DNA of 64,000 nucleotides from Hetaerina americana (lineage: Eukaryota; Arthropoda; Insecta; Odonata; Calopterygidae), in the NCBI GenBank assembly GCA_022747635.1, contig JAKTNV010000003.1, positions 45,044,475 through 45,108,474 on the forward strand. Reading direction: 5' to 3'. Below the pieces are notes generated by a model. The model saw only the letters and a list, made by a program, of their open reading frames with translations. It ran no database searches and was not told where the DNA came from. A program made the translations under genes and the position numbers. This document shows positions 36,525 to 49,109 of the stretch, piece after piece (the first letter of the stretch is position 1; each line of letters opens with the position of its first letter).

Positions 36525-36780
36525 GATAATCCAGTGGGTAAAGCTCCGGGCGACTAATGATGATGGCGATAATTCGACTCCGGGTTACGCATCCGGGCAC
36601 CCTCAGCTTTACCTTAGCTGTGTGATTTGTTGGTCACCAAATCTTGATGGGAAACAATGGGCTGCACAGGGAACGTGATGAGTGAATTTCAAACGCCGTT
36701 CGGCTTATCGGGTGAGGTCTACCCTCACCTATCAAACCGGTTGATTACTGGGGTATTTGTTTCTGTACACGACGTGTTAG
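36525..36780 (+). mobile_element. tRNA-derived SINE, copy in plus orientation
   Basis: The A-box region AATCCAGTGGGTAAAGC (36528-36544) is close to a tRNA D-arm. The B-box AATTCGACTCC is at 36571-36581. About 200 bp of body follow, with blocks shared with the inverted copy at 35925-36115. The acceptor stem is absent, so it is not a tRNA gene. 3' tail and TSD are unclear. Confidence 0.65.
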
Positions 36781-36789
36781 TAATTCCCT

Positions 36790-37590
36790 AATTTTACTAA
36801 TAAAAATAGCGACAGTGGTAAAGAATATTGTCCACGTACGGTATGAAAATCAGGCCAAGTGCAACATGAACAAGAATAAACAAAATGGTAGATAGATAGC
36901 CCTAAAGAACACGAGGGCATCTTCGTCGATATTTTTAGAGGATAAATAATCGCTACAAATCAGATCTCAGTCAAATGATAACTAATTCCCACTGAGTTAA
37001 CCAAAATGTCGGTTAATGGTCCCAGTTAATTTTTAGATAAACTTTATGGAAAGAAACAAGACGCTAAATGCATACTTACCTATCTCCTTTTTCTCCATGA
37101 GCATCACGGGTGTGGGCTGATCACAACGTGATCAGTCCATACCAACGTCCACTCGCCTTTATTGTTGAATAAATCTATCCAATACAGAAGTGGTTTATGA
37201 ATAAAGCATTATTTTTAAAAATGCGGCTGAACTTGAATTGGGCTACGATCAGTCGAGGTCCGTGAAGTAAATTTCTTCAAGGCATATCATGTGAAGCAGT
37301 TTAAAGTCCCATAGAACATACGGTATGTATGAAATAGAGTAAAATGGCACGCGCATTAGATACTCCGAACAAGGGCCCCGGCACCATAGCATTTTAAGCG
37401 GTTGTTCTCGAGTGAAAAATACGATTTTGGTGCCATATTTGACATCATTATACCTTAAACCTGAGAGTAAGTTGTGTGGTGAATGAATAGATGTTCTGTA
37501 ACAATGCACTCCGTTTCACTCGATACCAAGCACACAAGAAACATTTTATTGAATGAGAGACTCATTTAATTTTTGCAGTACAAGTCTGCT
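36790..37590. other. AT-rich DNA, no gene recognised
   Basis: A small inverted repeat CTGATCAC..GTGATCAG lies near 37118-37136. Nothing else supported. Confidence 0.4.
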
Positions 37591-37599
37591 TATTGGTCC

Positions 37600-38280
37600 G
37601 CTCTTTAAGCGGCCTTTGAAACGGCCTCCAAGCGGCAGGGCGGGGAACCTCTTTCTTTGACAGTGGCCGTGAAAGTGAGGAGAGGGGAAACGGAGTGGGT
37701 GGGCGGGAAATGGAGGGAGATAGATAGAGTGAGAGAGAGAGAGCGTTGCGTTTCCCCCGTTTCAGGACTCTCATCTCGCCCGCTCATATACACATACGTA
37801 CAGGCTGTTCCACTTTCGCTGCTTCTTCGTATCAGGCCGCTAACTTCCCTAGCCTTCCTGCCTCGATCCTCGCAAGGAATGCGACTCACGCGTCGTGACG
37901 AGGAGGTGGAGGAGTGAGAGAAGAGACACCGTAAATTTCTCGGTGCCAATCTCAACGGTCACAAGACGCTCCTCTAACAACAATGATTCCCACCCCTCAT
38001 CCCTTAAAAGACGGTGGTTTCCAATGTCAATAACCTTCGGCTCGATGCGAAGGCCAGAGGCTTGTGGGAGTGAAGGGGGGGGGGGAGAGTAAAAATGCCT
38101 TTCTAAGGGGTGCGGCTCCACTCCATTTCTTTTCTTGCTCCGGCCGAATGGACTTCACAGTATCCTTGAAACGAATTAAAAACCATCTCGTTCGTACATA
38201 CCCCCTAATTTTACCCTTTCTTTCCCTCTCCCCTCCACTTGCTACTCGAGTTCGATCCGTGAGATGTCTCACTGTGAGTG
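37600..38280. promoter_or_regulatory. GC/CpG-rich patch, possible regulatory element
   Basis: CpG-rich, with GA repeats at about 37720-37742 and a G11 run at 38075-38085. Many overlapping frames run on both strands and none has a domain. Good splice sites are not evident. One of the clearer islands in the window. Confidence 0.3.
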
Positions 38281-38289
38281 ACCTTGTCG

Positions 38290-41200
38290 ACAATATTCGA
38301 AATTCCGTTTCCAAATTAGAACAAATAGGGGGCAGAACTGAGTGGTATTAGGCGAACATTTCAATATCACCAAGAAGAAACGTAGCATTTGCACAGTCAA
38401 CTGCAACAGATACTTCTCAATTCCTCCATTGCTCGAATTGAATTTATTTATAGTTTCAACTAAACACGGTTATTTATTATTTGGGATACATTGCTGTTAG
38501 GCGATAAGCCGGGTGGCAATGACATGATATAACAAACAATAGTCATTCTTAAAACATATCACAGTGTCATTAAATAGTCGCCATTAAATAGTGTCATTTA
38601 ACAATCCCATCATGTATACCTTTTGCATTCACGCCTAAATGATTTAATGCTTTTGGGTAAGGGCTTAAAGAGTTCATCAGGCAGCTGGTTCCACTCTTTG
38701 ATTCCCATATTTAGGAACGAAAACTTCAGTTATCTGCAGTTGCAAATGGTTTAGGTGACAATATTATGGACAGAGGCACTAAATTAACTTTCTCTTCTCT
38801 GACGACATAGACTGAGCGATTTCTGTGCATAAAAATCTGAGGTATATATGGAAAAAAAATTTGCGAAAATTACACAAATTTTTCTATGCAAAAATATTTT
38901 TGGAACTTAACAACATATCTGTGTATTTCATCCATTTACTTTTAAATTGAAAGTTTATATTATTTTAAGAAATTGCATCAGACGGAAATCAATGACTACT
39001 GATTTTTGATTATTCATTAAAAGGAAATAACAGCATATTAATTTGATTTAACACTTATACTAAATTTTTAGTTACTACTGTTTTTAAGATCCCATTAGCA
39101 TATTATTAATATAAAAGCATGAAAATAAATAAAATAATAGGAAAATTCATGAAACCATATTAATATGATTAATATAATATTAATATGTTATGAAGAATGA
39201 GTTCGATAATACGTATTTTATTCTCTAATAATATAATTAAACTGGATCTATAATATAATCAAAAAAGTACTGCAACACTTTTACAGAAAAAATAATAAAC
39301 GACGCACGTTTAATGTGTTTTAATTTTTTTTTAATTATCCTTCCTTCCATCACATCAAGCCCGAAACTGTGGACCAACGATGTTTTCCCGATTTGTTTTT
39401 TCAGCACAAAGTCATTAGCGGCTCGCAACAAAGTTCAAAAATACCTCATGGACAAAGTACGACTATAGCACATCTAACTAATTTGACTAACTCATCATCC
39501 ATCCGCGAATTTGCCTTTCTCGTTTTTGAATGTCAGCGGTTGCGGTGAAATTATTCAAGGCTAAACGTGACATCAGTGTTCATAACATGCTCAGGCGTCA
39601 TCGACGGAGGCATCATCGCGAAAACCTTGGGATAGAATCGGTAATGCTCTTCCAACGAGTTCGTTCACGCGAAGACATTCGAGAACAATACCATTGTATC
39701 GGCTTCACTACGAAACTTAAAGCGCGCCAACCAAATATATGGCTAATAACTCATTCTGTAATCTGAAGACAAAAGTTTTGGAAACTTCCGTGTGTTATGC
39801 ACACCCGAACATTCGGATATTTAGGTGAAAAATCATGCAAACCCAAATGTAAAATAGGAAAATGCTAGGATTATATTGTGGAAAAAAGAGGACGATCCAC
39901 GGCTGTGAATCTATGTAGATAAATATTCAGCGATAATATATAATAAATGTGGATATATTAACATGAAATATCCGTATTTATAGTCTCTTAAGACAAAATT
40001 TCCACTGCGATTGTTAGGCGTACGGTGACTCAAGGAACTTACAATGCTCGGATATCACGAGAAATTTTGACGCCGGAGGCAACCTAGTTTCTTCAAGAGC
40101 TGAGTGAAGACTATAAGTGCGGACCTTAATAATATAAGATAGTTAACAATTCTCACTGAATATTCACCAACTCACGAAGATTAAAACAAAAGGATTTGCT
40201 TCTTCCGCGTTTTCACTCATTGGCTCTATTTGTTCATAAAATATGTGTCATTAGTCATGTAACGTGAATTCCAGGAATAAAATGGAAGCAGAAAATTAAA
40301 ATTATTAAGCTTCTTAACGTGTTCATGAAAACAAAGGTATGTTCATGTAAGATTGAGCGAGAAATGGAGAGAACGCAGTCACGAAATGTTGCTGTGATAC
40401 CCTGGCGATAAGTGAAGGCCAATGTAGCCAAAGGTGAATAATATTTTTGCATGACACTTTGCCTCCAATTTAATGCCGTTTAAACTTTCAGCGCACCGAG
40501 CATGCCTCGCGTGGAATGCACGAAGTGGTGTTGAGTGGCATTGCTTGCTTTTTACATGTTGTCCGCACTCGGCATTGTTATTTTAGTCGAGCTGGTCGGG
40601 GCCTACCAGCCCAATAGTCTTGTGGGCACTGCCCTCATTCTGCCCTTTCGCCCGCCAAGTCTTGAATGCGTGAGTGGAGAAAGCTTAGAAATGTCTTCTC
40701 GAGAGAGTTTGATGAAAAAAGTAATGATGTTCAATTCGTCAAAGGGCTAAGAGATGCCAATCGACAACGCTGAGGAAGCTAAGAGTGGGAAAACAGGAGC
40801 AAAAACCACCCTGGAATAAAACTCGGAAATATCACTTCTCGCATTTTATAATTTTTTTGTCGAAAGAAGATCTCCTTTCGTAACCTGGGAGAAAATTTCG
40901 GAGAGAATGCTGCAAAGAGAATCCTTTTCTTGGCTCTCTAATTTAAATTTTAAATGCCTCCATCAAGTAAATGGAAACTCCATAGAGGTTTTACGAGTAC
41001 GCGGAAATTGATGTACGCAGAGCCCATTAACGAGCTACTTTAATCAACATGTAACAGGGTCTGGGCGTATTAACAGAGCATTCACTGACAGCGCTAAACT
41101 AACAGTTATACTGAACTAGTACAAATGACCACATTCGGAGATGTGTTACTTTGCGTACCATATTGATGAAGGCTCAATAAATTCGGAAAACAAAATCATT

Positions 41201-42120
41201 ATCATCATCTGCCAGGTTTTCTTTTACTCGTAGCTCAGATAATTTGCATATTGACATTAATCTTCAATGCATTATGTTTCCCATGAAACACCGTTCAAAG
41301 GACTTCACTTAGAATTCACATTACTTTTAATGCGATAATTCATGATACCACTCAGGAAATCTATTACGGAAAATCGGTGGCATTTTCATAAGAGCTGTAG
41401 AAAATACAAATACACGTATATTCATATTTGTAGCGAAGATTACGAGCGGAACACAACTAGAGCAGGATTAATGGAAATGGTCAATTTTCTACCCCAGTCA
41501 GTTAAACCAGTCAGTTAAGGAAATAGTTAGTGCAAGGGGATAGTTTGCTCTTGGTTTTTCCGGTATACTGAATTAATGTGCCTCAATATTTACATCTTGA
41601 ATCAACAGCTTTATATTTAGTATCCTTCCATGTTTTTTCCCTCTGTTTTGTGCAGGTGCTATGAAAGTTAGCCAGTTTTAAAAATGCTTTGACAAGACTT
41701 TTCTGACTTTTAATTGAGACCAAATTTTGTAAGCACGGTCGAATCGCGTCGGATCCTGATTTTAGATGTTGAATCTGGACATGATTAATTTCGGTTTTTC
41801 GGTATGATTGCCGAAACTTAACCCTCAAAAATATTTCACGACGGAAATACGACGAACGTTTAAGAGAGCCAATCTTGAACCATCTCGGACGCTCCTTTCA
41901 GTTGATAACAGGATTGAAGGAGCAAGGCAGAAAATTTCACTGCGAGACGGGCAGGCAGGAAACGTTTTGCTCTGTTAAACTAAACTTCCTGTACGTAATG
42001 TTGGCTATTATTCAACTCTTATTCTCCCAAGGATGAAGCTTGATGGAGGCAAAGATACGGAGAGAACGAGTTTCGCCGCCCTAAAGAAACGGCCTGTGCG
42101 TGTGGTAAATGAAACTTAAG
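38290..42120. other. AT-rich DNA, no gene recognised
   Basis: Contains a short imperfect tandem duplication near 38572-38602 (GTGTCATT and ATTAAATAGT words repeated) and very AT-rich sequence at 39050-39240. A 71-residue frame at 40535-40750 has a hydrophobic start but no other support. A tandem CAGTCAGTTAA-type duplication lies near 41497-41519. Confidence 0.4.
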
Positions 42121-42760
42121 TGACTGAAAAACATAGGAAGATGGAAGCGTTTAAGAATTGTTTTTCTCCCTTCCTCCATGCTTCTCCCTCTCCTCCTGCC
42201 TCCCCCACCTTCTCTTTGGCATCCCACGGCCTTTGACCAGAAAAGAGTGAAGTTAATGATACGCGCAAAATTTCTAAATCGCATGCGCTCTTGTTTGTCG
42301 GCGCATTGCGCAACATAATGGACATAGAGGACACGAAGATCTCGAAGGCCATTTGAAACTGTATGCATACGCATCATTCTAGAAAATTCCAGCATCACGG
42401 TCCGGTTACTCCGAACAAATCTATCCCTACGCTCGCTAGATACGGCAGACTCACATCCCGCAGAGGGCATGGCTGCGGTGCCGTGACACAATTTGTTTAT
42501 CCACTTGCAATAATAATGAGGGTGACGATTCTTTGAGGCATTCGAAATACCAAGTTTTGTAAGTACCTACTTATCACAACCATCCATATTGACATCGCTC
42601 AAAAGCTGTCACGTAAGACAACAAGAAATATTTTACTGCACCACGGATGCATTTTCACACCGGGATTTCAAGAAATCAAGTTTTTCTTCTTTTTTTCTCG
42701 CAAGCTCTGTAATAGATACGCGTCAACTAAACGTATCAAGACTATCCAAAATATATGCGG

Positions 42761-42764
<4 letters not shown>

Positions 42765-42836
<72 letters not shown>

Positions 42837-42842
42837 GTATTC
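42765..42842. repeat. (TA)n tract flanked by perfect 10-bp direct repeats
   Basis: The TA tract (about 42768-42833) plus ACACATGTATTC is flanked by ATGCGGATAA at 42755-42764 and 42843-42852. The layout is that of a short retroposed tail with its TSD, not of a microsatellite expanded in place. Confidence 0.7.
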
Positions 42843-43104
42843 ATGCGGATAACTATAGCAAAAGTAAGATCTAGACTGAAGAGTCCCAAATTGCTTAGGG
42901 CAAACATGAGGGAAGGTGAAACTATTACCGTTTATTCGATAATGAAAAATAATGTCATTTGAGCTATGATAAGCATAGTTATAATTGAATATGATGAGGA
43001 TGTATTCCCTAAAAGCGTTAATATTAAATGACCTGTGAATGTTCGCTGCCAGCCGTATTGCAAGGTTCCTGGTCGAATTATATTTCTAATTGTTTCAATA
43101 CAGG

Positions 43105-43318
43105 TGTTACCGCCGGCCTCGGTAGCGGTGGGGATTCCAATCCGCCAACCCAGAGGTTGCGGGTTGGATTCCCTCCTGGTTGGGTTTTCATCCACCAGGG
43201 GCTTGGGTGTTCGTACATTTCTTCAATGTATGTGTGATTTTTAGGGGTTATATGGAAGAAGAGGCCATTAAGTCGTAATCTCACCCCAATGAAGTCGTTA
43301 AATTAATAAATACACACT
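43105..43318 (+). mobile_element. tRNA-derived SINE-like unit
   Basis: B-box-like GGTTGGATTCC at 43162-43172 follows a tRNA-like 5' region starting near 43111 (GCCTCGGTAGCGG). A body of about 130 bp ends in an AT-rich tail (AATTAATAAATACACAC). Short AATACA repeats at 43097-43102 and 43309-43314 are too short to call a TSD. It is GC-rich against AT-rich flanks. Confidence 0.55.
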
Positions 43319-43319
43319 A

Positions 43320-46300
43320 TAAAGGGTGGACGACTTTGTGATACAAAATGTACCGATATGTGAAAACTAATAATAGGGAATATAACTCTTATCCCTATAT
43401 AACTCAACGGGTGAGGTTGTTAAGAATGTATAAAATAGTAAAAGATATAAAAATGAGCAATGAAGAAATCAAAGTTATATGCCACTCTGATGCTGTTGAT
43501 CTATCCAAAAATTAAAACGATTTACAAATATTGTTGCATGTATTCAAAAAACTTGTAAAGTGCTGAATATGATTATTTCGCGAAATATTTCACCAGAACC
43601 TAACACGTACATGAAAATAAGAATCAGATGGCAAATCATCTGGGAAGTTTCCTTGAAATGCGTAAGAATTGAGCTATCCACAAAGACAAATATAGAGGAA
43701 GAAGTTAGGGAATAGGTGATTTAGGCAAGGGTCTGCCTCAATGATACCATCTGGAGGAATATGTACAAAAGAGATAAGACTAAAGCAAGAATGAGATATG
43801 GCAAAGAATGGCAAAGGCAAGAACGAAGACAAAACTAAAAAATGTAGAAAAGGAAATACTTCGAAAAATCTCAGGGAAATCATTGAATAGAATGAGAAGT
43901 GAAAAAAAAATCAGAAAGGAGAGAACATCAACAAAGGGCTCATGAGCGAAAACAGGAATGGAATGGTAACATAGAATAAAAGACGGAAGAATAGCCAATA
44001 TTGCCAGAGATAAGCCACTAGGCAGAAGAAGAAGAGTTTGAGCCTTGCAGAAATGGAATAATATTAGAGTGTATTGAAGTAAACAGACGCAAGCCAAGGA
44101 AGAACGAAAGAAGAAGAGGAATATCTTTTTACAAGCGCTTGCTTAAGTATTTTTTTCATCCAAGGTATCCGGGCAACAACGTCCCCTACCGAAGATAAGG
44201 ATGTTTTTATCATTGTTGATTGATGGCATTTGATGTCCACGGGCAAGAAGGAAAGCGAAAGTAAATGTTCCATCGCTTGGCTCAAGCAGACAGTGATATA
44301 AGCGCAATAAAGATAGCAAGAGTCATTTTATCGTTACCATCTCGGAAAGGTTCAACTCTTTATCAGAGTTCAGGTCATAACCAGAGTTCAGACTTGCTTT
44401 GCTTTCCTATCGCGTGGAATTATTGCGGGATAGTGAAATGGAAAGCTGGGAAAATCCTTGTTATAAGAGAAAAAATAAACATCTCCCCGGCATAGTTATC
44501 GATGCGGATCCTTCCGCAAAGCGGGTCCAAAAAAGGTTTTTACGTAAGAAATTTGATTACCGGAAGTTTGGAGGGGGAGCAAGTTTTTTTACATTTATTT
44601 TGCGATTTTAATAACCCTTAGAACTAAAAAAAATCCTAAGAAAGAAGTAAATTATCCATGCGTTTTCGTGATGAATTTAATGACCAAAGGCCTTCAGATT
44701 ATAAGAATGGGAGATACCTGGGACATAAGTAGGTTAGTGAATGGGTTGGTTGTACTTAATATCCAGTGGAATTAGATGAATACATTAGATTTCGCTCAAA
44801 GTCTTTTAATTTTTTAAATATATATCTCGTTTCAGGCTAAACTTCATATTCTCAAACAAATCTTTCTGGATCGAATTCTTATCCAGTTCATGTTCATGCA
44901 AGTGAACATAATTGCTGGAAGGAAACTTAAAAGAGAAAAAATCAACATGAATTTTTCCCAGATAGGCTCAAAGTAAACTGCGTCCTGAAGCTAAAACAAA
45001 ATTTACCATAAACCAGGCAAATAGGATAAGTTAAAACATTGAAACAGATTTAGGACCTCTCTATGTTGTCTTTTAGAATTTGTCAGCACCAACATAATTT
45101 TATCCTCTCCTAAACAATTGTATAATACCATTAAAGGTCTAATTAAGCCTCAGTAAGTCATAAGCTATTCCTATCCCCTGCTGCTTACTCTAAATATATG
45201 GGTTAAAGGCAAAATATGCTAAGTAAGTTCCAGGAATATCAAGAATAGTGATAAAATAGCAATTATTTTGATTCGTACCCTGGTGAATAAAAACAAACAA
45301 TTCAAAATTAGTCTATTCTAATTACGCCTCTTCGGTTACCAGAATAAATAAAACCCAGCTCGGTAAACATGAAGGAAAGGGGCGGTATCGTCCTACGTTA
45401 ATAATTGAACCAGTTAACCCCTTTCGCTCACTTTTAACTAAATTTCTAGTTTATATTACCGAATATCTTCGTATTTTCAGTTTCACTGAACGCAATTATT
45501 ACAGCAAAGTTGTCAAACAGTCAAATAGTCTCCGTCCTTATTCCAAGACATTCATTTTCTTCAATGAAACACGCACGCCTTTATCATACGGTTGTCACCA
45601 AATGTTTGTTGTTAACACAAATATGGTGCGCCATTTTCTCTCTTCGGCTTGGAAATGTAGGTATTACATTAATGATGAAAAGCATAAATATTATCTTCAA
45701 ATAACCAATATAATATCCATATCGAAGGTTAAAAATTTCACAATACGTAAACACATAAAAAGAGGCGGAAATATTGACTCTTTCTTACCATGCATGCAAA
45801 TTCAGAACTTATCCACGCGGGTAGATTAGCAAAGAAAAAATTAAGTGTGCATAGGATCTCTTGGCCCCATTCCATTCAATTCAAGGTGATTTCGGCGAAA
45901 TCCTTCCGGGTAGCCAATTCCACCGAGGCGGAAATGGCGTAGGATCCGGTTTATTTTTCTAATTCCCATTTGAAATATGCGTTAGAGTATACCTGTATGT
46001 CGATCAATAACAATGGTGTTGAAACCGGATATTGAAATAATTATCATTCGTCTTTTTAAAGGGCTAAGGTGCCATATCAGGCCCGAATAAAATGGCTTGA
46101 ACTACCATTAGTTGAAGTCAAAAGGAATTGAATGTCATTCGTCCCAAAGAGACAAGTGCTTACTTTCCCAGAACGTCTCGAACGACGCAAAGAAGCGATT
46201 GACAATATTTGCTAATTCATCCTTTCTATCACATGAGAAAGTAATCTCGGTTTTATTTCCGGCATTCAGATTCATGCAACATATTCTCGATGATACGATA

Positions 46301-46765
46301 CGTGGGTGCAAAGTGAAAGGCGTGATGCTCTCTTCCACGTACTCCCTCGCAATCAGCCAGGGCGAAAGAGGTAGGAAATATTTCATGTGATGCCCCGAGG
46401 ATCGTGGTGTAGACGCACAGCATTGTTTTTACGTGCATGTTTTGACCTCCCCAAGAGTTGACCTCCCCGTTGAGGACTCGAGGGAACTACTGGATGCAGT
46501 CAGAGGAGCGGAGTAATCCACGTTAAACGCAGTAAATTCTTCGTCAGTCATGAGTGAAAGCCCTGGGACTTGGCATAGTCTGCAGTTATGAAAGCCGATC
46601 TTTTGAAGTGTGAGTTACGCAAACCATTTCTCAAAACTGATTATGTCTATGTGAAGATGATTAAGTGGAAATTTAGAATACTGGAAGGTTGGAAATTACA
46701 TCTTTCAAAGACAATGCCGGGTAAACGTTTTATTTTAATACGCACATCCCTTTCAATTCTTTCAT
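43320..46765. other. AT-rich DNA, no gene recognised
   Basis: A purine-rich + strand at 43680-44030 gives a hydrophobic minus-strand frame that is compositional. A short direct repeat CAGAGTTCAG occurs twice near 44364-44391. No other support for a gene. Confidence 0.4.
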
Positions 46766-46768
46766 AAT

Positions 46769-47590
46769 CTACATCTACATCTACATCTACTCAATACCCC
46801 GCAAGCCGCCGCAAGGGCGTGTGGCGGGGGGTGCTAGGACACCACCCATAATTTAGAAAAGAAAAATAATAAAAAAAAAATCGCATGCAATAACGACAAA
46901 ATCATATATAAAAAAAAACATGGCATACATTCATGCATGAACACTTACACCCCACACACATGCAAACACTCAAACTACCAACTAACATACACATGCACCT
47001 GAAAGTATACCTAACATCTCTATAGTGTTTAATTTTGTTCCGACTTGTAAATTCAAAGTTTTTAATATTTCTAAAGTGACTTCGGTTTCTTGCTATTATG
47101 ATTACTGATTGTTCGGGGAAAGAATGAGTATTTGTACCTATCTGTCTTGGAATCTATCTCCCTTAGTTTATCTTTGTGGTCTGATCTACCTAAGTAGTGT
47201 GGGGCCATTATAATTCCTTCAGTGTCATATTTAAACTCGTTTGTTCTGAACCTTTCTAAAAGTCTAAGCCTCGCTTGTTCTCTCCGCACTTCAAGTGGTT
47301 CCCAGCCTAAATCCCCTAAGAGACCTGTCACACTTGTGTTTTTATCATAACAATTTTTAACAAATCTAGCGGATTTTCTCTGGACTTTATCTAATTCTTT
47401 TTGCCAAATTTTCTCCCACGGATCCCAAATACTTGCGGCATATTCCAAATGAGGTCTAACTAGAGCAAAATAACACCTCTCTTTAACTTTTTCATTACAT
47501 TTCCCCACCACCCGTTTTATGAAGCCAAGTTTCTTTAAAGCTGATCCGCATATTGTCCTGATATGTGCTCCCCATGAAAGGCGTATAATG
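46769..47590 (-). mobile_element. 3' end of a CR1/Jockey-type LINE with hexanucleotide tail
   Basis: The minus strand carries the last about 170 codons of the RT protein, then a 3' untranslated region of about 280 bp. This ends in a GC-rich block (46796-46842) and a (GATGTA)n-type tail of about three and a half units (46769-46791). The tail fixes the orientation and the true 3' end. 5' truncation near 47585 is typical of target-primed reverse transcription. I could not identify a TSD. Confidence 0.85.
47071..47583 (-). pseudogene. CR1/Jockey-like RT protein, C-terminal fragment
   Basis: About 170 residues with no internal stop, beginning at RLSWGAHIRTICGSALKKLG, where family similarity starts. 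Recognisable pieces follow: ALVRPHLEYAASIWDPW (the thumb-region ...P.LEYAS.VWDP motif), LDKVQRKSARFVKNCY, and LGWEPLEVRREQARLRLLER (the LGW..LE.RR...RL motif near the end of these ORF2 proteins). A natural stop follows at 47071. The catalytic RT core and the endonuclease are absent because of 5' truncation. The open frame and intact tail suggest a relatively recent insertion. The start is set by the family match. The Met at 47595 lies in flanking DNA. Confidence 0.8.
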
Positions 47591-47599
47591 GCCAAGCAT

Positions 47600-48070
47600 G
47601 AGTGAAAAAATACTCTTATACGGCCATTTCAGTCGATCTACTTACAAATGCAGGTCTCTACCAGAGTCCAAATTTTGTTTCTGAGCATACTTCAATATGC
47701 ATCTTAAAGGTCACACGCCAACATTATGCCTGGAGCCCATGCTCAAATGCATTCAAGTATATAAACTTGTATCTTTATGAGCCACCAATATTCACCTCGT
47801 ATCAACTGATAATGAATAGCATAAATTTGATGCAAGAAACCGTATCTCATCCAAGAAAGTTTACTAAATACGTTTTTCTTCACTCAAAATATCGCCGATT
47901 TTCATCCTCCAATTCTTCAAGATGCTTCATCATTCTTGGTAAATCGTTCTCCTAATATGTTAACGTATTTTATAATGTTAAAATAAATTCTTTTCCCACC
48001 TTTATCTTACGCCCCTCTCTTCACTTCGACCTTCCCTTTTCATTTCTTTAGTAAAAAAAATCAGCAAGTG
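47600..48070. other. No gene recognised
   Basis: A 117-residue frame at 47602-47955 shows no domain or family resemblance. Confidence 0.35.
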
Positions 48071-48076
48071 TTCTAT

Positions 48077-49017
48077 ATACAGGATGCGTTCATAAAGTAA
48101 TGCAATTGAATTCCTTGCGCCGCTCCTATTGGTCTGAGTGGGATCGAACCACTTGGAAAAGGGGGGTCACGCTAAGCTTTGCCGCGAAAGCGGTCTCAGT
48201 GCTCTCCAAGCTGTGGAAGCGGCAGGATGCCAGTTATTGTAAACCACTGCGCGCGACCGTGTCACGAAAAAAATCGAATCGACGATCAAGCAACGTTACG
48301 CGATTACTAATTTTTGTGCTAAGCTGAAAAAAATCTCTTGAGGAGACAAACATATTTGTGAGGCTTACGAGACCTCTTCTCTGTCCTACTCACAAGTTTC
48401 GAGGTGTTTAAGTGTCTTTAAGGAGGGCTGGGAAGAGGTTCACGACGAACAACGGTCTGGGCGGCCGTCAGCCGGCAAAACCGACAACAATGTGGCTCGT
48501 GTTCGACAATTTTTAGACTCCAACCTTCGATTGAATATCAAGATTGTTGCCAATGAACTGAACTTGTCGTCTACTATTGAGTTTCGCATTTTTACAGATG
48601 ATTTAGCGATGGGGAATGTGTGCGCTAAGTTTGTGCCCAAGGTGTTTGCCACAACGCACTACGAGTCCGCGAGTTCCTGGCCAAACACCAGGTGTCAACG
48701 ATACCCCACCCCCCATATAGGCCTGATGTCGTCCCAAAAGACATCTATTTGTTGAGAGCCCTTTCAGGGCACCTTTCAGGCAGCCCTGAAAGGAACCCGT
48801 TTTTCGTCCATAAAAGAGATCCAATGAGCCGTGACGAAGACCTTGCGAGAGGTCCCCGAAGACGCCTTCCAGGGCGCGTACCGGTCATGGCGGAGTCGCT
48901 GGAAAAATGTGTAGAGGTCCAAGGACAGTACTTTGAAGAATTTGAAGTGTTTGTGCAAATCTGCACAATAACTTTCTGTAAAAAAAATATTGCATTACCT
49001 TTGGAATGCACCATGTA
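48077..49017 (+). mobile_element. Internally deleted mariner element with both terminal repeats
   Basis: The left end TACAGGATGCGTTCATAAAG (continuing to 48106) and the right end (48989-49017) are imperfect inverted repeats: both contain ATTGCATTAC or its complement and an ATGC-type block near the tip. TA dinucleotides sit at the tips, consistent with mariner TA targeting. The length is about 940 bp against about 1.3 kb for a full mariner. The missing part lies inside the transposase gene. Confidence 0.85.
48260..48960 (+). pseudogene. Mariner transposase, internally deleted and frameshifted
   Basis: The N-terminal DNA-binding part is visible as ITNFCAKLKK near 48305 and, in another frame, VRQFLDSNLRLNIKIVANEL then DDLAMGNVCAKFVPKV (48510-48650), matching the helix-turn-helix region. 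At about 48650 the sequence jumps to HNALRVREFLAKHQV and HPPYRPDVVPKDIYLL (48652-48750), the region just after the second catalytic Asp through the third. About 100 residues, including the first two catalytic Asp positions, are gone. The C-terminus survives (ESLEKCVEVQGQYFEEFE, about 48894-48947). Frameshifts are present in addition. It cannot encode an active enzyme. The ends could still have been moved by an active relative. Confidence 0.8.
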
Positions 49018-49109
49018 AACTGCATCCTCGTCTTACTCCTTTTCCGTTCAAATCACTACTTCCCACTGATAATTACTCTCATCAATTGTTTATACATTTA
49101 TTTTTCTTC

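Noticed and set aside
36520..36590. Possible tRNA gene
   Set aside because: D-arm-like and T-arm-like parts only, with a second diverged copy of the same longer unit nearby. Called as a SINE.
40535..40750. 71-codon frame with a hydrophobic N-terminal segment resembling a signal peptide
   Set aside because: No downstream domain, no splice evidence; hydrophobic starts are common by chance.
42081..42491. 136-codon minus-strand frame
   Set aside because: No domain. The Gly/Arg-rich middle reflects a purine-skewed patch.
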